Source: Actinomycetota bacterium (GTDB lineage Bacteria > Actinomycetota > Actinomycetes > Streptosporangiales > Streptosporangiaceae). Taken from it: a stretch of 12,774 bases of DNA. A program made the translations under genes and the position numbers. Below the pieces are notes generated by a model. That model had not been told where the DNA came from. It searched no databases and saw only the letters and a list, made by a program, of their open reading frames with translations. Numbering within the stretch: position 1 is the stretch's first letter; each line of letters starts with the position of its first letter. Below, one piece after another: positions 7,155 through 12,774 of this stretch. The DNA is taken from contig PLIQ01000411.1 in the NCBI GenBank assembly GCA_003140115.1, positions 2,457 to 15,230 of the forward strand, written 5' to 3'.

Positions 7155-7331
7155 TCATCGGCCGGGCAGCATGGGCGGCGGCACCGGCGGCCGGGCTGCG
7201 TCACGCCCAAGCGGCCGGGCGAATCGGCCGGCTCGCAGCGCCGCCTGCCTGACGGCAGGGTTCGCCGCGAGGGCGGCCGCACCCGCAGCCGTCCCCCCCG
7301 CGGCGGTCAGGATCCGCGCTTTCCTGTTCAC
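7155..7331 (-). CDS. Small hypothetical protein, translationally coupled to the upstream gene
   Basis: 58 residues from a GTG that overlaps the stop of the preceding gene as GTGA, a usual sign of coupling. The N-terminus VNRKARILTAAGGTAAGAAA is followed by an Ala-rich stretch containing NPAVRQAALRAGRFARPLG and a Pro-rich tail. It could be one short amphipathic or membrane-touching helix with a basic tail. I recognise no family. Amino acid composition is skewed to Ala/Arg, which random high-GC frames also give, so the overlap is the main support. Confidence 0.4.
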   Translation of the reverse strand: MNRKARILTAAGGTAAGAAALAANPAVRQAALRAGRFARPLGRDAARPPVPPPMLPGR

Positions 7332-7774
7332 CCGGCTGGCCCCGTGGCCAAGACGATGGTCGCGGCTGGCTCCGTTCCAGGCCGCCCAGATGACGGCCGA
7401 GCCAGCGCCGGTTCGCGGACGGCTTCGTGAACCGTCCACATGGCCGACGTCAGCGCCTCGAACTTATTCAGGACGCGGCGCAGCGAGGCGGAATCACCGT
7501 CCCGCGTCGCGGCGATGGCCTCGTCGGCCGCCGCCGTGAGCCGGTTCAGCCTTACCTGAAGGAACGGTCCAACGCCCGGGTGCCGCCGGCTGTACCCAGC
7601 GGCAAGCACGGCGCTACTGGCCACTCCTATCTCGGCAATGATCGCGCCGGTCGCACGGCTGACCTCGGCCACGGTCGGCGCCAGTCCGGCTTCGACGCGG
7701 GCGAGCATCAGCAACTCCAGCATGTACGGCTGGCACCGCACCCGATGATCGTGTGGCCCGCCGTCGGCAGTCAT
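7328..7774 (-). CDS. Hypothetical helical protein behind a strong DosR-like box
   Basis: 148 residues. Codons have the high third-position GC of real genes in this window over most of the length. The sequence is predicted helical with no signal peptide: PYMLELLMLARVEAGLAPTV at 17-36, a central hydrophobic stretch around 44-62, then alternating acidic and basic helices to about 125. The last 25 residues are less gene-like. I do not recognise the family. An in-frame stop lies just before the ATG, so the start is fixed at 7774 or later; the ribosome site is weak, and a start near 7803 would leave a leader of under 30 bases. The box at 7836-7855 is placed to drive this gene and the coupled one after it. 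Confidence 0.6.
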   Translation of the reverse strand: MTADGGPHDHRVRCQPYMLELLMLARVEAGLAPTVAEVSRATGAIIAEIGVASSAVLAAGYSRRHPGVGPFLQVRLNRLTAAADEAIAATRDGDSASLRRVLNKFEALTSAMWTVHEAVREPALARPSSGRPGTEPAATIVLATGPAG

Positions 7775-7835
7775 GGCATCTCAGCGCCCTTCGAGTCAAG
7801 GAGCACTTATTCAATGGCGCTCAGCACCCGGCGTT

Positions 7836-7855
7836 CCAGGGACTATAGTCCTTTT
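7836..7855. promoter_or_regulatory. DosR/DevR-like box upstream of the unknown two-gene unit
   Basis: GGGACTATAGTCC at 7839-7851 matches the DosR core at 13 of 14 positions, and GGACTATAGTCC is a perfect 12-base palindrome. The flanks do not match. On the minus strand an AT-rich CATTGAATAAG follows at 7816-7806, giving a start near 7803 with the box centred about 42 bases upstream. No plus-strand gene follows on the other side, so the minus-strand unit ending at 7155 is the only evident target. Confidence 0.65.
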
Positions 7856-8243
7856 TCCCGAAATTCTTAGGCCCTGAGACCGCAGGAAATGCTCTTACCC
7901 CGAACGTATTGCCCTGCCGGGTACCTGAGCGAACGATTCTGCCGGGCCGCCTGGAATTATCGTTTATATGTGTGTGACTAATTCCGATTGGGCGCAGATC
8001 TTCTGCCCTAGCAGGTTCCGGAGCCTTGATCAATCGCCCCACTGGAATCACAGCAGCCGGATCGATCACCCGAAGGCGCGAGCTACCCGGCAGAGCGGCC
8101 CGGAGGATAGCACTGCTGGTCGGGCCCGGTTAATTCGCATAATGCCATTGCTACTGCCGGACTGCAACGGCCCAGGGTCCCAGGGTAATTCCGGGATATT
8201 CAGAAAGCATCGGCGGTGGGCTACTGGATCAGCTCCGCACTGA
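7856..8243. other. Gene-poor stretch with lower GC
   Basis: Nothing coding or structural is recognised here. Base composition is clearly less GC-rich than in the surrounding genes, open frames are short with poor codon use, and no tRNA or repeat is visible. It lies beside an integrase remnant, so it may be residue of an inserted element. Confidence 0.4.
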
Positions 8244-8424
8244 CTAGCCTGAGGTGAACGTAATGCTCGATCGAGCCCCGTGTAAGTGGTTCCGCCGCCG
8301 GGCCGGGTCTCGCTCGGCCTGGTGCCGCTGGGGGTGCCTCGGCTGACACCCTGGCGTATCTGGCCAGCGACCGCACCGAGGTATGGCCGCTCCTGGCCTT
8401 GAGCATCGCGTCCCGGTGCCGCGT
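8244..8424 (-). pseudogene. C-terminal remnant of a tyrosine recombinase (phage/ICE-type integrase), frameshifted
   Basis: On the minus strand the frame through ATG 8406 reads LKARSGHTSVRSLARYARVS followed by AEA, the end of the catalytic domain: the His of SGH and the nucleophile Tyr of LARY are nine residues apart, as in the family. Just after AEA a CCCCC run (about 8330-8334) shifts the frame by one base. The shifted frame then continues RHQAERDPARRR, the usual basic tail of these actinobacterial integrases, to a TAG at 8244-8246. The rest of the gene, including the core-binding domain and catalytic Arg, is missing; the intact GNAT gene begins 13 bases away. A mobile element therefore once sat here. 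Confidence 0.65.
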
Positions 8425-8436
8425 GACCGGAGCAGC

Positions 8437-8913
8437 TCACGACAGCGGCTTGCGCATCACGATGCGCGTCCGGCCGCTGCCGCCGTAGTCCTGCGCCCGG
8501 AGCATCTCAGTGAACCCGACGCGCTTGTGAAATGCCGCAGATCTTTCGTTCTCCGGGCTGGTGATGGCCTTCAGCGCGACCGCGCCGCGGCCGCGCGCCG
8601 CTTTCTCGAAAGTCTGATACAGCATCCTGCCCAGCCCCAGCGCCCGGGAGTCGTCCCGCACCGCGACGAAGTGAATGTAACCGTCGCCGGTCGGCGCGAC
8701 GAAGCCGAGCAGGTACCCCATGATCTGCCCGCTGCCCCGATCGCGCGCGACGAACGCCGTGTCGCGGAACTCCAGGAAGAACATGGGATGGTGCAAGTAC
8801 CGAGGCAGGTCCCGGTCACCCCAGAAGCGCTCGTAATCCCGCAGGATCTCGGCCAGGTCCCCATCGCCTGCGCCCTCGATAGCAACATCGCTCATGGACA
8901 CAGGGGTACCCAT
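8437..8913 (-). CDS. GNAT-family N-acetyltransferase
   Basis: 158 residues, a single GNAT domain. The central strand IHFVAVRDDSRALGLGRML at about 80-98 carries the acetyl-CoA pyrophosphate loop (R-x-x-G-x-G/A type), followed by helix YQTFEKAARGRG and the late strand with SPENERSAAFHKRVGF, typical of the C-terminal half of the fold. Cytoplasmic; transfers acetyl from acetyl-CoA to an amine. The substrate cannot be inferred. GGGAG seven bases before the ATG at 8913 supports this start over the internal Met at residue 7. It has its own leader with two hairpins and a DosR-like box about 140 bases upstream. In several actinobacteria GNAT enzymes appear in stress regulons, so its membership would not be surprising, but this is inference. 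Confidence 0.88.
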   Translation of the reverse strand: MGTPVSMSDVAIEGAGDGDLAEILRDYERFWGDRDLPRYLHHPMFFLEFRDTAFVARDRGSGQIMGYLLGFVAPTGDGYIHFVAVRDDSRALGLGRMLYQTFEKAARGRGAVALKAITSPENERSAAFHKRVGFTEMLRAQDYGGSGRTRIVMRKPLS

Positions 8914-8934
8914 CCATCAGCTCCCACGCCTCCA

Positions 8935-8989
8935 ACCCCGGCGAACTTCCGGGGTCACCCACTAAGGGCTTTGGGCGGCCGGAGCCGCC
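8935..8989 (-). promoter_or_regulatory. Two-hairpin 5' leader of the GNAT gene
   Basis: On the transcribed minus strand two perfect hairpins stand in tandem. GGCGGC/GCCGCC with a four-base loop spans 8974-8989, and a seven-base ACCCCGG/CCGGGGT stem with a seven-base loop spans 8935-8955, ending about 20 bases before the start codon. The ribosome site lies just after the second stem. They could tune translation or stop read-through; no known riboswitch class is recognised. Confidence 0.35.
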
Positions 8990-9044
8990 ATGATCGAGTC
9001 AAATTTTGGTGTGTGCGTGCCCTGGCCTTGGGTGATGGCGGTTT

Positions 9045-9064
9045 ATGCGGCCTAAAGTCCTGAG
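9045..9064. promoter_or_regulatory. DosR/DevR-like box upstream of the GNAT gene
   Basis: ATGCGGCCTAAAGTCCTGAG matches the DosR consensus at 15 of 20 positions, with three mismatches in the 14-base core. It lies between the end of the transhydrogenase operon and the GNAT start, both on the minus strand, so only the GNAT gene could be served. No clear -10 is seen at the usual distance. One of the two weakest boxes in the set. Confidence 0.4.
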
Positions 9065-9155
9065 CGGATGTAAGAGACTTTGAACCGAACGGGCCGTGGT
9101 TCCACCTGCCATGATCACCGGACATCCGCCTGGTCGTGCGTAAGCCCGGTCCCCT

Positions 9156-10577
9156 TCACGCGGCGACCAGGGCCTTGACCGCGGCGGTGATCTCGGCGAG
9201 GCCGGCCTTGGCGTCGGAGAAGAACATGCCGGTCTTCGGGTCGATGTACAGCTCGTTGTCGATCCCGGCGTAGCCGTGGCCCATGGAACGCTTGATCACG
9301 ATGACGCTCTTGGCCTGGTCCACGTTCAGGATCGGCATGCCCGACACCGCGTTGCCCGGGCGGCGGGCGGCCGGGTTGGTGACGTCGTTGGCCCCGACGA
9401 CCAGCACGACATCCGTGGTCGGGAACTCGAGGTTGGCGGCGTCCATTTCCTTCATGTCCGGATAGGGAACGTTCGCCTCGGCAAGCAGCACGTTCATATG
9501 ACCAGGCATCCGGCCGGCCACCGGGTGGATGGCGAAGAACGCCGTCGCGTGTTCGGCCAACAGCGCGGCCAGTTCCGCCGCCTCGTGCTGGGCCTGCGCG
9601 GCGGCGAGTCCGTAGCCGGGGACGATGATGACCTTGCTGGCGTAGGCCAGCTGGATGGCCGCGTCCTCGGCGGAGATGCGCCGGATGCTGGCGCCCGCGC
9701 CGACCGCGGCCGGGCCGGTGGCCGGACCGCTGTCGCCGGTGCCGAAGCCGCCGATCATGACGCTGATGATCGAGCGGTTCATGGCCCGCGCCATGAGCAG
9801 GGTCAGGATCCCGCCCGAGGCGCCGACCAGCGCGCCGCCGATGATCAGGGCGCCGTTGTCGATTACGAAGCCAGCGATGGCCACGGCAATGCCGGTGAAG
9901 GAGTTCAGCAGCGCGATGACCACGGGCATATCGGCCCCGCCGATCGGCAGCACCATGGTGACGCCGAAGGCCAGCGCGGCGCAGACGGCCAGGATCAGCA
10001 CCCAGGTGGAGTCGTGCCCGGCCAGGAGGTAGCAGCCCGCCCCGACGCCGACGACGGTGAGGGCGACGGTGATGAAGCGGGCGCCGGGAAAGACGACCGG
10101 CCGGCTGGGGACCCAGCCTTGCAGCTTGCCCGCGGCGATTAGTGAGCCGGAGAAGGTGACCGGCCCGACGATGATGTCAAGCACCGTGGCGATCATGACG
10201 CGGGTCCCGATGCCGGGGCCGCCGTCCAGCCGGACGAAGCCGCCGATCGCGACCAGCGCGGCGGCGCCGCCGCCGACCGCGTTGAAGATGCTGACGACCT
10301 GCGGAACGTCGGTCATCTTGACCTTGCGGGCCATGACCAGGCCGACCGCCGCGCCGCCGATGGCACCGACGGACAGGACGACCCAGCCGGTCGTCGTAAT
10401 GGTGCCGTCATGGATGACGCTGACCAGCGCCGCGACCACCGCGACGATCATGCCCAGCCAGGACAGCCGACTGCCCTTGCGGGCGGTGGCCGGGGAGTTC
10501 ATCAGGTGCAGGGCCACGACGAAGCCGACGCCGGCCACCAGGTACGCGAGATCGACGGCGATGGTGACGGCATTCAT
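9156..10577 (-). CDS. pntB: NAD(P) transhydrogenase beta subunit
   Basis: 473 residues, full length. The first 270 or so residues form a membrane domain of about eight or nine helices, the proton channel part. The C-terminal domain III (from about 300) binds NADP(H): VPGYGLAAAQAQ at 319-330, IHPVAGRMPGHMNVLLAEA at 350-368, GANDVTNPAA at 395-404 and KRSMGHGYAGIDNELY at 429-444 are all conserved. With PntAA and PntAB it moves hydride from NADH to NADP+ using the proton gradient, or the reverse. The start ATG overlaps the pntAB stop as ATGA, so translation is coupled. All key motifs are intact. Confidence 0.96.
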   Translation of the reverse strand: MNAVTIAVDLAYLVAGVGFVVALHLMNSPATARKGSRLSWLGMIVAVVAALVSVIHDGTITTTGWVVLSVGAIGGAAVGLVMARKVKMTDVPQVVSIFNAVGGGAAALVAIGGFVRLDGGPGIGTRVMIATVLDIIVGPVTFSGSLIAAGKLQGWVPSRPVVFPGARFITVALTVVGVGAGCYLLAGHDSTWVLILAVCAALAFGVTMVLPIGGADMPVVIALLNSFTGIAVAIAGFVIDNGALIIGGALVGASGGILTLLMARAMNRSIISVMIGGFGTGDSGPATGPAAVGAGASIRRISAEDAAIQLAYASKVIIVPGYGLAAAQAQHEAAELAALLAEHATAFFAIHPVAGRMPGHMNVLLAEANVPYPDMKEMDAANLEFPTTDVVLVVGANDVTNPAARRPGNAVSGMPILNVDQAKSVIVIKRSMGHGYAGIDNELYIDPKTGMFFSDAKAGLAEITAAVKALVAA

Positions 10578-10894
10578 GACAGTTCCTTCGGCCCGTCGTG
10601 GGCGGGCGGTTCGGGCCGCTTGCGGAACATCTGCAGCATCCGGTCGGTGAGGCTATAGCCGCCGACGACGTTCATCCCGGCGAAGAACGCGGCCACGAAG
10701 GCGAGCGCGTAACCGGCGTCCGTCCGGGCCTGGGAGGCGATCACGACCGCCCCGATGATGACGATGCCGTGAATGGCGTTGGACGCCGACATCAGCGGCG
10801 TGTGCAAGGTGGACGGCACCTTGGTGATGACTTCGTAGCCGACCAGGATGGCCAGTACGAACATGTAGATGTCGGACATCAGGGCGGTGGTCAT
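10574..10894 (-). CDS. pntAB: NAD(P) transhydrogenase alpha subunit 2 (membrane part)
   Basis: 106 residues with about three membrane helices: roughly 8-25, 44-60 and 63-80. KVPSTLHTPLMSASNAIHGI at 25-44 is the family signature linking the first two helices. This short subunit is the transmembrane part that in E. coli is fused to PntA; the split form is usual in actinobacteria. AGGAGG six bases before the ATG fixes the start; it lies 10 bases after the pntAA stop and overlaps pntB by four bases. The final 20 residues are a polar cytoplasmic tail. Confidence 0.95.
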   Translation of the reverse strand: MTTALMSDIYMFVLAILVGYEVITKVPSTLHTPLMSASNAIHGIVIIGAVVIASQARTDAGYALAFVAAFFAGMNVVGGYSLTDRMLQMFRKRPEPPAHDGPKELS

Positions 10895-10904
10895 CGACTG
10901 CCTC

Positions 10905-12074
10905 CTAGGCTGACGATCCGAGCGAGGCGGCCACCGCGGGGTGGATCACCTGGCCCTGGTAGGTGACGATCACGCCGGCCTGGATTTCGTCGGCGGGGTC
11001 GATGGTCAGCGCGCCGTCGCGGATCAGCTCGGCCAGCAACGCGACGATGTTGTGCGAATAGGCGGCGGAGGCAGCAGTAGGCACCTGAGCAGGCAGGTTG
11101 CCGGCCCCGATGATCCGGATGCCGTCCTCGGTCAGCACCGTCTGGTCTGCCACGGAGCCTTCGATGTTCCCGCCGAGGCTGCTCGCGGCCAGGTCGACCA
11201 GGACGGCGCCGACCTGCATACCCTTGACGGCTTCGGCCGTGACGAGCAGCGGGGGCCGCCGTCCTGGCACCTGAGCGGTGGTGATGACGATGTCGAAGCG
11301 GGCGATCTGCGCGGCGAGTTCGGCTTGCTGGGCGAACTGCTCGTCGGCGGTGAGCGCTCGGGCGTACCCGCCCTCGCCCGCCCCCGACGCGACCGAGTCG
11401 AGTCTCAGGAACCTGGCGCCGACTGATTCGATCTGGTCCTGGGTCTCGGGCCGGATGTCGTAGCCGGTTACCACGGCTCCGAGCCGACGGGCGGTGCCCA
11501 TGGCCTGCAGTCCGGCCACGCCCGCGCCGAGGACGAGGACGCTAGCGGGCCGGCTAGTCCCGGCCGCGGTGATCAGCATGGGGAAGAACCGGCCGAAGTT
11601 ATCGGCGGCAACCAGCACCGCCTTGTAGCCGGCCACGTTGGCCTGCGAGGTGAGCGCGTCCATGTACTGGGCCCGGCTCACCGTCCGCGGCAGCCCGTCC
11701 AGGCTGATCGCGGTCACCCCGGCCCCGGCCAGCTGGCGGACCAGGTCCGGCTGGACCAGCGGCCGCAGCATGCCGATGACCGTCTGGCCGGTACGCAGCC
11801 GGCCGATCAGGTCCGGGCCGGGCGTGCCGACGGTGACAAGGATGTCGGCTCTGCCGATCGCCTCGTCCCGGCTGACGGCTTCCGCGCCGGCTCGTTCGTA
11901 CGCCCCGTCGGGGAAGCACGCCGCGGCGCCCGCACCGGATTCCACGAGCACGTGTACCTGGGAACGGGCCAGCACCGGGACGGACTCGGGCACGAGCGCG
12001 ACACGCTGCTCGCCCGGCGCCGTTTCCCTGACGGCACAGACGGTGACGGCCGGCTCCGGGATGGGATGGCTCAT
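10905..12074 (-). CDS. pntAA: NAD(P) transhydrogenase alpha subunit 1 (NAD-binding domain I)
   Basis: 389 residues from this ATG. Cytoplasmic NAD(H)-binding subunit related to alanine dehydrogenase: [15 protein letters not shown] at 16-30, [20 protein letters not shown] at 133-152, the Rossmann loop [11 protein letters not shown] at 181-191, and [13 protein letters not shown] at 265-277. No membrane helices, as expected because these are in PntAB. First gene of the three-gene pnt operon. A GTG at 12113 would add 13 residues ([13 protein letters not shown]) of no known role; AAGGAG ten bases before the ATG at 12074 and the family's usual N-terminus favour the shorter form. A DosR-like box is centred about 90 bases upstream of this start. 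Confidence 0.94.
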   Translation of the reverse strand: MSHPIPEPAVTVCAVRETAPGEQRVALVPESVPVLARSQVHVLVESGAGAAACFPDGAYERAGAEAVSRDEAIGRADILVTVGTPGPDLIGRLRTGQTVIGMLRPLVQPDLVRQLAGAGVTAISLDGLPRTVSRAQYMDALTSQANVAGYKAVLVAADNFGRFFPMLITAAGTSRPASVLVLGAGVAGLQAMGTARRLGAVVTGYDIRPETQDQIESVGARFLRLDSVASGAGEGGYARALTADEQFAQQAELAAQIARFDIVITTAQVPGRRPPLLVTAEAVKGMQVGAVLVDLAASSLGGNIEGSVADQTVLTEDGIRIIGAGNLPAQVPTAASAAYSHNIVALLAELIRDGALTIDPADEIQAGVIVTYQGQVIHPAVAASLGSSA

Positions 12075-12154
12075 GATGGCGGTTCTCCTTCCGCTGCCGT
12101 CTCCATATGTCACTCGACCCGTCCCCGGGAGGTGAGTGCCGAACGCCCATGAAT

Positions 12155-12174
12155 GTAGGGACCAAAGTCACCCG
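12155..12174. promoter_or_regulatory. DosR/DevR-like box upstream of the pnt operon
   Basis: GTAGGGACCAAAGTCACCCG matches the DosR consensus at 14 of 20 positions, with two mismatches in the 14-base core (GGGACCAAAGTCAC). It is centred about 90 bases before the pntAA ATG. It overlaps the point where the pta remnant loses similarity to its family, so the promoter sits in or directly beside a former coding end. No clear -10 is visible. Confidence 0.5.
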
Positions 12175-12345
12175 GGTAAGCCCCAGGCCCTGCAGCATCG
12201 AGCCGATGCTGACAACCTGAGCGCTGCGCTGGACGGCCTTGTAGGTCGTGTTGCCGGTGTCCAGGTCCGGGAAGATAAAGACGGTGGCCTGGCCGGCGAC
12301 CGGACTGCCGGGCCGTTTGACTTGGCCGACCGAGGCGATGGCGGG
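12175..12345 (-). pseudogene. pta: C-terminal remnant of phosphate acetyltransferase
   Basis: About 55 codons in one open frame carry the C-terminal motif block of Pta: [20 protein letters not shown], then [14 protein letters not shown], then MLQGLG. In intact Pta this is followed by about 30 residues starting RKPVNDLSRG; here the sequence changes to unrelated codons at about 12180 and has no stop at the right place. Upstream of 12345 no Pta similarity is found, so both ends are gone. Pta makes acetyl phosphate from acetyl-CoA and with acetate kinase gives ATP in fermentation. The well-kept block suggests recent loss by deletion rather than slow decay. Confidence 0.7.
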
Positions 12346-12641
12346 CGATCTTCCTGGCCGATGCCTTCTGCTCGGTCTTCAGGCCGGCGGGAAGGACCCA
12401 TCCGCTTCTCGCGGATCCCGATTGCGCGGTATGCGGGCCGAGCGGTGCGGCCGGAGGCCCTGCCGCCGATCCGGCCCGTCAACTCAGCGCCTCGCTGCGG
12501 GTCCTTCCCGTCGCTTTCCATGTCATCGCGCCGGCATCGCGTGCGGCAGAGCCGATGGTCCCGTCTGCCGGTGACCGGCGACCTCAGGTGCACTCGGTCC
12601 TTGGTCCCGCGCTGGCCCGGTCCAGCATCGGAGCGCCTGCA
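12346..12641. other. Degraded or non-coding stretch upstream of the pta remnant
   Basis: Open frames exist on both strands but are Arg/Gly/Pro-rich and have no family I recognise. By position it should hold the earlier part of pta; no Pta motif could be read in any minus-strand frame. No RNA gene, repeat or promoter is apparent. Confidence 0.4.
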
Positions 12642-12773
12642 CTAGGTCAGCCTGCGCGATGCCACCGGCGGATGCGTTCCGCGTGTCATCGGCGATTCGT
12701 CACGCTCCGGAGCGTGCAGCGCTTTGGTGTCGTCGAACGCGTAGCGGAGTTCGCCTTCGACATCGATGACGCC
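12642..12773 (-). CDS. Possible C-terminal end of an unidentified protein, cut by right edge
   Basis: A minus-strand frame enters from the right edge and ends at TAG 12642-12644 after 43 codons, starting GVIDVEGELRYAFDDTKALH. The first half has varied, gene-like composition; the last 15 residues do not. No family recognised. The plus strand is also open here in one frame, so this may be chance or another remnant. Confidence 0.3.
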   Translation of the reverse strand, partial: GVIDVEGELRYAFDDTKALHAPERDESPMTRGTHPPVASRRLT

Positions 12774-12774
12774 G

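Noticed and set aside
8168..8181. CGGCCCAGGGTCCC as a seventh DosR-like box
   Set aside because: Only about 9 of 14 core positions match and no intact gene follows.
8066..8440. 124-codon minus-strand frame over the integrase remnant
   Set aside because: Wrong frame for the integrase motifs; those are read in the other two frames.
9082..9102. GAACC...GGTTC inverted repeat after pntB as a terminator
   Set aside because: Five-base stem, long loop and no T-run; too weak to call.
12168..12593. 141-codon minus-strand frame across the pta remnant
   Set aside because: Different frame from the Pta motifs; Arg-rich translation typical of a shadow.

Overview
High-GC DNA with actinobacterial codon use, strong AGGAGG-type ribosome sites, a separate three-subunit transhydrogenase (pntAA/pntAB/pntB), a DUF4232-type lipoprotein and pyrophosphate-type phosphofructokinase signatures. 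It most resembles a Streptosporangiales-like or Streptomyces-like actinobacterium; the genus cannot be told from the window alone.

Layout. 1-2248 (minus): acyl-CoA dehydrogenase, etfB and the start of etfA, an operon for oxidising acyl-CoA and passing electrons to flavoprotein. 2249-2664: divergent promoter region. 2665-4323 (plus): polyhydroxyalkanoate synthase phaC. 4324-5144: 0.8 kb with two decayed gene starts (a biotin carboxylase and a stomatin/SPFH protein). 5145-7093 (plus): PPi-type 6-phosphofructokinase and a secreted lipoprotein. 7155-7774 (minus): two small unknown genes that overlap by GTGA. 7775-8436: mostly empty, ending in a frameshifted tyrosine-recombinase tail. 8437-8913 (minus): GNAT acetyltransferase with a structured leader. 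9156-12074 (minus): pntAA-pntAB-pntB, the proton-translocating NAD(P) transhydrogenase. 12075-12774: the pntAA promoter, a 3'-truncated remnant of phosphate acetyltransferase (pta), and a possible partial ORF at the right edge.

The main observation is regulatory. Six intergenic palindromes resemble the DosR/DevR (hypoxia/dormancy) box TTSGGGACTWWAGTCCCSAA. They lie before the acyl-CoA dehydrogenase operon, before phaC, in the gap before the phosphofructokinase, before the unknown two-gene unit, before the GNAT gene and before pntAA. No DosR/DosS gene is in the window. The gene content (lipid oxidation, polyester storage, PPi-saving glycolysis, balancing of NADH and NADPH) fits an oxygen-limitation survival island, similar in concept to the DosR regulon of Mycobacterium and the OsdR regulon of Streptomyces. 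The two unknown genes behind one of the best boxes are candidate new members. The four gene remnants between intact units show that the island has been rearranged and is losing parts.
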